From Thermomonas haemolytica (lineage in GTDB: Bacteria; Pseudomonadota; Gammaproteobacteria; Xanthomonadales; Xanthomonadaceae): a stretch of DNA of 64,000 nt. Below are positions 58,002-64,000 of the stretch, in pieces; the first letter of the stretch is position 1, and each line of letters begins with the position of its first letter. The stretch spans positions 91,630 through 155,629 of the forward strand of contig NZ_SMAP01000003.1 of NCBI RefSeq assembly GCF_004346265.1. Reading direction: 5' to 3'. Position numbers and translations under genes: made by a program. The notes beneath the pieces were generated by a model. It was not told where the DNA came from, did no database searches, and saw only the letters and a list, made by a program, of their open reading frames with translations.

Positions 58002-58799
58002 ATGGCCAAGCGCGGCAAGCACAAGCACAAGGGGCGTCCGCCGTTCGCCGCGGCACCCGCCGCGCCGCCATCGCCGGCGGCTGTCGATGACGCGTCCGCG
58101 GCCGCCGACGTGGACGCGGACGTGGAACTCGACGCGCAGGCCGATGTCCAGGCCGATGTGCAGGCGTCGGGCGCGGAGGCGCTGGAGGCCAGTGGCATGA
58201 CGGCGACCGAAGCAGGCGAGACCGCGTCGATCGCGCCCGCGCGCGTGCCGGTGCGCCCCGCGCGCCTGTTGCGCTCCCCGTTCCTGGCGCTGGCCGATTA
58301 CGAGCAGCGCAGCCTGGCGCACGTCGCCGGCCTGCCCGAGCAGCTGGATGCGCCCGGCCTGTGGCGCGGCGTGGCCTATCGCGTCGGCCGCCACCGGCTC
58401 ACCTCCGGGTTCGACGAGGTGGTCGAGATCCTGCCGCTGCCGGCACTGACCCACGTGCCCGGCGCGCTGCCGTGGCTGCTGGGCATCGCCAACATCCGCG
58501 GCAGCCTGCTGCCGGTGGTCGATCTCAAGCAGTTCCTCGAGGGCGAGCGCACCGTGCTGCACGAGCGCCAGCGCGTGCTGGTGGTGCGCCAGCCGGGCGG
58601 CGATGTCGCCGTCACCATCGACGAACTGTACGGCCAGCGCAGCTTCGTCGAGGCGCAGGCGATCGACGCCAGCGCGCTGATGGACGGGCGTTACGCCCAT
58701 TTCGTCGATCGCGCCTACCGCATGAACGACCAGGATTGGGGCGTGTTCAGCCTCGAACGCCTGTCCCGCACCCCCGAATTCCGCCAAGCCGCCGCCTGA
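58002..58799 (+). CDS. pilI: CheW-like adaptor PilI with long N-terminal extension
   Basis: A 265-residue protein. The C-terminal part (about 100-265) is a CheW domain (GIANIRGSLLPVVDLKQFL, then VAVTIDELYG) that links PilJ to the ChpA kinase. The first 80-90 residues are unusual: a basic start (MAKRGKHKHKGRPP), then an Ala/Pro stretch, then an acidic Ala/Asp/Val-rich section (DVDADVELDAQADVQADVQ). Most PilI proteins lack this and are about 170-180 residues long. It starts 4 bases after pilH. An internal start is not favoured, as no Shine-Dalgarno is seen before the CheW part. Confidence 0.9.
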   Translation: MAKRGKHKHKGRPPFAAAPAAPPSPAAVDDASAAADVDADVELDAQADVQADVQASGAEALEASGMTATEAGETASIAPARVPVRPARLLRSPFLALADYEQRSLAHVAGLPEQLDAPGLWRGVAYRVGRHRLTSGFDEVVEILPLPALTHVPGALPWLLGIANIRGSLLPVVDLKQFLEGERTVLHERQRVLVVRQPGGDVAVTIDELYGQRSFVEAQAIDASALMDGRYAHFVDRAYRMNDQDWGVFSLERLSRTPEFRQAAA

Positions 58800-58832
58800 A
58801 CAGCGGACACCAAGCAAGCCGAGGTCGCACGC

Positions 58833-60848
58833 ATGAGCAATTTGATGGATTCCGCCGCCGGCAAGGGCCGCAATCTCAGCACCAACTTCTGGATCTGGCT
58901 GCTGGTCGGCTCGCTGTTGGTGTTCGCTGGCAATACCCTGTACGCCACTACCAAGGCCTCGCGCCTCGGTGGCGCCAGCACGGCGGCCTCGCGCCTGCAG
59001 CTCAATTCGCAGCGCCTGGCCAACCAGGCCCGCGAGGCGATCGACGGCAATGCGCAGGCGTTCGATGCACTCAAGGCCACCAAGGGCGAGGTGGACGCCG
59101 ACATCAAGTGGCTGAACGACCGCTTCGGCGATTCGCCCGACGTGGCCGGCCCGATCGGCACAGTGAACGCCACCTGGGCCCCGCTGGCCAAGCGCGCGGA
59201 CGAGGTGCTGGGATCGCAGCAGGCGGTGCTGGCGCTGGCCGGCCGTGCCGACAGCTTCACCGCCAAGGTGCCGCAGCTGCAGGCGCAGCTGAACGAAGTG
59301 GTGCGCGGCCTGGCCTCGGGCGGCGCCAGCTCGGCGCAGGTGTTCACCGCCCTGAACCAGGTGGTGACCTCGGCCACCATGGCCCGCCGGATCGCGGAAC
59401 TGCGCGCCGGCGGCGACGGCGCCCAGGTGGCGGCCGACGCGCTGGGGCGCGACGCGGCGGTGTTCGATCGCCAGATGAACGTGCTGCTCAACGGCGGCCA
59501 GGACATCGCCAAGGTCACCGCGGTCGGCGCGATCGGCCCGCTGGCCCAGGCCAATACCCTGTGGCAGGGCATGAAGAAGGACCTCGATGCGATCGTCGGC
59601 GACTCGCGCAGGCTGATCGGTGCGCAGGCCTCGGCCGCGGCGCTGGCCGGCGGCTCGGACAAGCTGCTGGGCGACAGCGAGAGCCTGTTCGCGGCGTTCA
59701 CCTCGTTCGGTTCGCTGAAGGACACCAGCATCATCGGTGGCGTATGGGTCAGCATCCTGTCCGGCGCGCTGGCGCTGTTCTCGATCGGCGGCCTGCTGTG
59801 GGCCCTGAACCGCGCCCAGCGCATCCGCTACCAGACCACCAAGGAACTGAACGACCGCAACCAGGAGGCGATCATGCGCCTGCTGGACGAAATGGGTTCG
59901 CTCGCGGAAGGCGACCTCACCGTGAAGGCGACCGTGACCGAGGACATGACCGGCGCGATCGCGGACTCGATCAACTTCGCGGTGGAGCAGCTGCGCACCC
60001 TGGTGGCCACCATCAACGACACTTCGGTGCAGGTGGCGGCCAGCGCGCAGGAAACCCAGGCCACCGCCATGCAGCTGGCCGAGGCCGCCGGGCACCAGGC
60101 GCAGGAGATCAACTCCGCCACCGACCGCATCAACGAGATCGCGGCCAGCATTAACCAGGTGTCGCGCAACTCCGCCGACTCCGCCGAGGTGGCGCGCCGC
60201 TCGGTGCAGATCGCGACCAACGGTGCCGGCGTGGTGCGGCAGACGATCGCCGGCATGGACAGCATCCGCGACCAGATCCAGGAGACTTCCAAGCGCATCA
60301 AGCGCCTGGGCGAGAGCTCGCAGGAAATCGGCTCGATCGTGGAACTGATCAACGATATTTCCGAGCAGACCAACATCCTCGCGCTGAACGCGGCCATCCA
60401 GGCGGCCTCGGCCGGCGAGGCGGGCCGCGGTTTCGCGGTGGTGGCGGACGAAGTGCAGCGCCTCGCGGAGCGCAGCTCCAGCGCGACCAAGCGCATCGAG
60501 TCGCTGGTGCAGACCATTCAGGCCGACACCAACGAAGCGGTGTCGTCGATGGAGCAGACGACCTCGGAAGTGGTCGCCGGTGCGCGCCTGGCCGAGGACG
60601 CGGGTACCGCGCTGGGCGAGATCGAAAAGGTGTCGTCCGACCTCTCGAGCCTCATCGAAGGCATCTCGGTGGCGGCGCAGGAGCAGTCCAGCGCGGCGTC
60701 CAACATCACCCAGACCATGAACACCATTCAGTCGATCACCGCGCAGACCGCGCGAGGCGCGAGCCAGACCGCCGAGTCGATCGGCAACCTGGCCCAGCTC
60801 GCGGCGGACCTGCGCCGTTCGGTCGCCGACTTCAAGCTGCCTGCTTGA
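58833..60848 (+). CDS. pilJ: Pil-Chp methyl-accepting chemotaxis protein PilJ
   Basis: A 671-residue transmembrane receptor. The first membrane helix is about residues 22-42, a periplasmic sensing region of about 260 residues follows, and the second helix is about 300-325. Next come HAMP and the cytoplasmic signalling coiled coil. The tip has the PilJ-type [20 protein letters not shown] and [18 protein letters not shown]. In P. aeruginosa PilJ senses pilus retraction and contacts pilins. It passes the signal through PilI to ChpA. Gene order pilGHIJ is standard. Confidence 0.97.
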   Translation: MSNLMDSAAGKGRNLSTNFWIWLLVGSLLVFAGNTLYATTKASRLGGASTAASRLQLNSQRLANQAREAIDGNAQAFDALKATKGEVDADIKWLNDRFGDSPDVAGPIGTVNATWAPLAKRADEVLGSQQAVLALAGRADSFTAKVPQLQAQLNEVVRGLASGGASSAQVFTALNQVVTSATMARRIAELRAGGDGAQVAADALGRDAAVFDRQMNVLLNGGQDIAKVTAVGAIGPLAQANTLWQGMKKDLDAIVGDSRRLIGAQASAAALAGGSDKLLGDSESLFAAFTSFGSLKDTSIIGGVWVSILSGALALFSIGGLLWALNRAQRIRYQTTKELNDRNQEAIMRLLDEMGSLAEGDLTVKATVTEDMTGAIADSINFAVEQLRTLVATINDTSVQVAASAQETQATAMQLAEAAGHQAQEINSATDRINEIAASINQVSRNSADSAEVARRSVQIATNGAGVVRQTIAGMDSIRDQIQETSKRIKRLGESSQEIGSIVELINDISEQTNILALNAAIQAASAGEAGRGFAVVADEVQRLAERSSSATKRIESLVQTIQADTNEAVSSMEQTTSEVVAGARLAEDAGTALGEIEKVSSDLSSLIEGISVAAQEQSSAASNITQTMNTIQSITAQTARGASQTAESIGNLAQLAADLRRSVADFKLPA

Positions 60849-60872
60849 CGCCGGGCTGAGACGAGGACCCGG

Positions 60873-60932
60873 ATGAACAACACCCTCCAGGCCAGCACCG
60901 CATCGCCGGGCTCCACCGGAGCGGCGTCATGA
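60873..60932 (+). other. 19-codon open frame overlapping the chpA start
   Basis: ATG at 60873, preceded by GAGGACCCGG, runs for 19 codons ([19 protein letters not shown]) and stops within the chpA ATG (ATGA). It fills the gap between pilJ and chpA. It could be a translated leader that couples ribosomes to chpA; protein function is not implied. Confidence 0.35.
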
Positions 60933-63900
60933 CCACGGCGCTGCGGGATGCCATCGACCACACCGCGCTCGGCTGGGTGAAGCCGGAGATCGACGAGGCG
61001 CTGCGACAGGCGCGGATCGAACTCGAGGCCTTCGCCGAGGCGCCCGGCGATCCGGCACCGATGCAGACCTGCATCGACCACTTGCACCAGGTGCAGGGCA
61101 CCCTGCGCATGCTCGAGCTGCAGGCCCCGGCGATGGTGGCGGGCGAGATGGAGCAGCTGGCCGCGGCGCTGCACGCCGGCGGCGTGCCCGCGCGCGACGA
61201 GGCGCTGGCCGTGCTCATGCGCGGGGTGGTGCAACTGCCGGATTACCTCGAGCGCCTGCAGGGCGGCCACCGCGACATCCCGATCGTGCTGCTGCCGCTG
61301 ATCAACGCCTTGCGCGTTGCGCGCGGTGCGTCCGAGCTCGGTCAGGACGCCCTGCCGACACTGCTGGTGGCGCCGACCGAGGCCGAACTCGAGCATGCGC
61401 GCGGCAGCCTGGCCGGGCGCAACCGCGCGCTGCTGGACACCGTGGCGGCGGCGATCAAGGAAGACCTGCTGAAGGTGAAGGACGCGCTCGACCTGTTCCT
61501 GCGCGCCGGGCACGGCAACGTGCAGGAACTGCAGCCGCAGGTGGAGGCGCTGGACCGGATCGGCGAAACGCTCGGCATGCTCGGCCTGGACAGCGCCCGC
61601 GGCGTAGTCCAAGAGCAGCGCCGCATCGTGCACGCCATCACCAGCGGCGCGCGTCCGTTCGACGAAGGCGCGCTGATGGACGTGGCCGGCGCGCTGATCT
61701 ACATCGACCATTCGCTGGATGACCAGGTGGCCCACCTCGGCGCAGGCGGCCGCGATGCCGAGGCCGGCGATCTGCTGGCGCAGGAATCGCGCAAGGTCAT
61801 GGGCGCGCTCACCCGCGCCGCCATCAGCAATTTCTCGGAAGTGCGCAACGCGTTCGTCGCCTTTGTCGAGACCGACTGGGACCACGCCACCCTGGAGCAG
61901 GTGCCGCGCCTGCTGACCGAAGTCGCCGGCGCCCTGCGCATCCTCGAGCAGCCGGTTCCGGCGGGCTACCTGGACGCGCTACGCCAGTTCACCCAGCGCG
62001 AGCTGGTCGAGCGCCGGCAAGTGCCGGGCGGCCAGACGCTGGATACCCTGGCCGATGCGCTGGCCAGCATGGAATATTTCCTCGAGTCGCTGCACGACCC
62101 GCTCGGCCAGCGCCTGGACCTGCTCGACAAGACCCGCGCCAGCCTGGAAGCGCTGCGCTACTGGCCGCTGCCGGCTGCGGTCGAAGCCGCGGCACCGGTC
62201 GAGTCGGCCGCACCTGCGCCGGCGGCAAGTGCCGAATCCGATGCGGCGATCGCTCCCGATGCCGATGCTTCGGCCGAAACCGATGCGGATGCCGAGATCG
62301 CCGCCGGCCTCGCCGCAGAGGCCAGTGCAGCGTCGGAGGCGGCCAAACCCACCGCGGTGGCAGTGGACGTGGTGCCGGCCGGCGCCGCGATGGCGGCCGG
62401 GTTCGAATCCGCCGGCGACGAGATCGACGACGAGATCCGCGAGATCTTCCTGGAGGAGTTCCAGGACGAGATTTCCAACCTCGATGCCCTGCTGCCAGCC
62501 TGGCGCCTGACGCCCGAGGATGCCGAGGCCCTGCGCCCGATCCGGCGCGTGTTCCACACCCTGAAGGGTAGCGGCCGGCTGGTCGGCGCCAAGGTGCTGG
62601 GCGAATTCGCCTGGCACGTGGAGAACATGCTCAACCGCGTGCTGGACGGCTCGCGTCCGGCCAGCCCGGCGGTGGTGGCCTTCGTCGGCCAGGCGCGCGA
62701 GCTGCTGCCGGCGCTGCATGCGGCCCTGCGCGACGGGGCCGCGGTCGCGGCCAATATCCCGGCGATGGAGGCCGTGGCCGACCGCCTGGCGGCCGGCGAA
62801 GATGTCCTGATCGAGGCGGCCCCGGTGGCCGTGGTCGAAGCCGATGCCGCCGCCGCGCCGGCCGAGGAGCCGGTGCCCGCCGCGGCCGCCGAGCCGGAAA
62901 CGGCGGTGGTGCTGGTGGACCCGGTGCTGCTGGAGATCCTGGGCGCCGAAGTCGGCGGCCATCTGGAGACCATGCAGGCCTGGCTGGCCGGTGCGCGTGC
63001 GGGCGAGGCGCGGGCCGACAGCACCTTGCTGCGCGCGATCCACACCCTCAACGGCGCCTTCGCGATGAGCGAGGTGCCCACGGTGACCGCGTTCACCGCG
63101 CCCGCCGAGGGCTACGTCAAGCGCCTGCTGGCCGCGCAGCAGCCGGCCGATGCCGCTGGCCTGGCCGCGCTGGCCGAGGTGGCCGAGGCGGTGCGCGCCT
63201 CGACCCTTGCGCTGCAGGTGACCCCGATGCAGGTGCCGGTGTATGCCGCGCTGGCGGCGCGGATGGCGGCTCTGCGCGACACCCTGCCGGAAGCCAGCCT
63301 GCCGTTCGTCGATCATGCCCAGCTGGCAGCCGAGGACGCCGCGCGCCAGGCGGCGGAAGAAGCGGCGCGTCAGGAAGCCGAGCGGCTTGCGGCCGAGCAG
63401 GCCGCGCGCGAGGAAGCCGAGCGTCAGGCCGCGGAAGAAGCGGCACGTCAGGAAGCCGAGCGGCTCGCGGCCGAGCAGGCCGCGCGCGAGGAAGCCGAGC
63501 GTCAGGCCGCGGAAGAAGCGGCACGTCAGGAAGCCGAGCGGCTTGCGGCCGAGCAGGCCGCGCGCGAAGAGGCCGAACGCCAGGCCGCGGAAGAGGCGGC
63601 GCGTCAGGAAGCCGAGCGGCTTGCGGCCGAGCAGGCCGCGCGCGAAGAGGCCGCGCGCCAGGCCGCGGAAGAAGCGGCGCGTCAGCAGGCCGAGCGGCTT
63701 GCGGCCGAGCAGGCCGCGCGCGAAGAGGCCGAGCGCCAGGCCGCGGAAGAGGCGGCGCGCCAAGAAGCCGAGCGCCAGGCGGCGGAAGAAGCGGCGCGTC
63801 AGGAAGCCGAGCGTCAGGCCGCGGAAGAGGCGGCGCGTCAGGAGGCCGAGCGGCTCGCGGCCGAGCAGGCCGCGCGCGAGGAGGCCGAGCGTCAGGCCGC

Positions 63901-64000
63901 GGAAGAGGCGGCGCGTCAGGAGGCCGAGCGGCTCGCGGCCGAGCAGGCCGCGCGCGAGGAGGCCGAGCGTCAGGCCGCGGAAGAGGCGGCGCGTCAGGAG
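60929..64000 (+). CDS. chpA: Pil-Chp hybrid histidine kinase ChpA/PilL, 5' part
   Basis: The first 1024 residues of a large CheA-type kinase; the frame is open at the window end. N-terminal HPt-like modules lie at about 1-110 ([12 protein letters not shown]53) and 220-330. A clear HPt domain has phospho-acceptor H543 ([11 protein letters not shown]). Another module with [13 protein letters not shown] (H705) follows. From about residue 809 the protein is a highly repetitive Ala/Glu/Arg/Gln helix (26-residue units). The kinase core, CheW-like and receiver domains should follow beyond the window. No pilK (methyltransferase) lies between pilJ and chpA. Confidence 0.93.
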   Translation, partial: MTTALRDAIDHTALGWVKPEIDEALRQARIELEAFAEAPGDPAPMQTCIDHLHQVQGTLRMLELQAPAMVAGEMEQLAAALHAGGVPARDEALAVLMRGVVQLPDYLERLQGGHRDIPIVLLPLINALRVARGASELGQDALPTLLVAPTEAELEHARGSLAGRNRALLDTVAAAIKEDLLKVKDALDLFLRAGHGNVQELQPQVEALDRIGETLGMLGLDSARGVVQEQRRIVHAITSGARPFDEGALMDVAGALIYIDHSLDDQVAHLGAGGRDAEAGDLLAQESRKVMGALTRAAISNFSEVRNAFVAFVETDWDHATLEQVPRLLTEVAGALRILEQPVPAGYLDALRQFTQRELVERRQVPGGQTLDTLADALASMEYFLESLHDPLGQRLDLLDKTRASLEALRYWPLPAAVEAAAPVESAAPAPAASAESDAAIAPDADASAETDADAEIAAGLAAEASAASEAAKPTAVAVDVVPAGAAMAAGFESAGDEIDDEIREIFLEEFQDEISNLDALLPAWRLTPEDAEALRPIRRVFHTLKGSGRLVGAKVLGEFAWHVENMLNRVLDGSRPASPAVVAFVGQARELLPALHAALRDGAAVAANIPAMEAVADRLAAGEDVLIEAAPVAVVEADAAAAPAEEPVPAAAAEPETAVVLVDPVLLEILGAEVGGHLETMQAWLAGARAGEARADSTLLRAIHTLNGAFAMSEVPTVTAFTAPAEGYVKRLLAAQQPADAAGLAALAEVAEAVRASTLALQVTPMQVPVYAALAARMAALRDTLPEASLPFVDHAQLAAEDAARQAAEEAARQEAERLAAEQAAREEAERQAAEEAARQEAERLAAEQAAREEAERQAAEEAARQEAERLAAEQAAREEAERQAAEEAARQEAERLAAEQAAREEAARQAAEEAARQQAERLAAEQAAREEAERQAAEEAARQEAERQAAEEAARQEAERQAAEEAARQEAERLAAEQAAREEAERQAAEEAARQEAERLAAEQAAREEAERQAAEEAARQE
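63353..64000 (+). repeat. 78-bp tandem repeat within chpA
   Basis: Unit of 78 bp coding for a 26-residue helix ([16 protein letters not shown] + [10 protein letters not shown]). There are five full copies (63353-63742), two 39-bp half units (63743-63820), two more full copies (63821-63976), and the start of another. The array continues beyond the window. Confidence 0.95.

Noticed and set aside
61979..63763. Minus-strand frame with a repeated [24 protein letters not shown] unit
   Set aside because: The repeat is the reverse reading of the chpA 78-bp array; the plus-strand frame has HPt domains and correct operon context.
63353..64000. Tandem repeat considered as a CRISPR array
   Set aside because: Units abut without unique spacers, stay in frame with chpA, and no cas genes are present.

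Overview
The window is a continuous stretch of high-GC (roughly 70% by eye) gammaproteobacterial chromosome. Gene content and order point to the family Lysobacteraceae (Xanthomonadaceae): bamD/rluD/pgeF/clpB, fmdB-aspS, ruvC-ruvA-ruvB followed directly by ybgC-tolQRAB-pal-cpoB-queE-queC-tRNA-Lys, and tonB-gshB divergent from pilGHIJ-chpA. I cannot fix the genus from sequence alone (Lysobacter, Luteimonas, Thermomonas or Pseudoxanthomonas-like are all possible). No prophage, transposase, CRISPR array or recognisable defence system is present; nearly everything is core genome.

Layout. 1-9.5 kb: end of a DUF4136 gene, inorganic pyrophosphatase, NAD synthetase, bamD divergent from rluD-pgeF, a GIY-YIG protein, and clpB behind a good sigma-32 promoter. 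It ends with a lower-GC gene coding for an unusual zinc-ribbon/RDD/pilin-like fusion. 9.6-19.7 kb: secreted esterase, Kef-type antiporter, TonB-dependent receptor, YheS-type ABC-F ATPase, SIMPL protein, FmdB zinc ribbon, and a Cys-rich DUF3011 protein. 19.8-28 kb: aspS, a GNAT acetyltransferase, yebC, ruvC, ruvA, kup and ruvB. This part is peppered with small palindromic insertions, including an in-frame insertion in aspS, a duplicated start of ruvA, and six consecutive hairpins between kup and ruvB. 27.6-34.8 kb: the Tol-Pal cell-division/envelope operon, then two queuosine genes (queE, queC) separated by a 101-bp element with 22-bp perfect terminal inverted repeats, then tRNA-Lys with a degenerate second copy of its 3' part. 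34.9-47 kb: recQ, dps, hrpA, a ClC-type chloride channel with CBS domains, relA, and a TPR protein translationally coupled to relA. 47-57 kb: a two-domain glycosyltransferase, PBP1b, a DinG/YoaA helicase, tsaB, a small secreted protein of unknown function, tonB and gshB. 57.1 kb to the end: the type IV pilus chemosensory (Pil-Chp) operon pilG-pilH-pilI-pilJ-chpA, with chpA running off the window inside a long 78-bp tandem repeat.

How the genes work together. Tol-Pal, CpoB, PBP1b, BamD and TonB serve envelope assembly, constriction and energised outer-membrane transport. RuvABC, RecQ and DinG serve DNA repair. QueE and QueC make the 7-deazaguanine precursor of queuosine. TsaB and AspRS act on tRNA, and RluD acts on rRNA. 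Pil-Chp controls twitching motility. Many neighbouring genes overlap by ATGA or TGATG, showing translational coupling. Four genes (ruvB, queE, recQ, relA) have a -10-like hexamer exactly six bases before the start codon and no visible Shine-Dalgarno site, so they may be leaderless.

There is no intergenic stretch over 300 bases; the longest (46989-47264 and 26425-26627) consist mainly of dispersed repeats and hairpins. The most rewarding items for follow-up are the ruvA start duplication, which preserves translational coupling through a 58-codon decoy frame, the RDD-pilin fusion, the in-frame insertion in aspS, and the repeat expansion in chpA.
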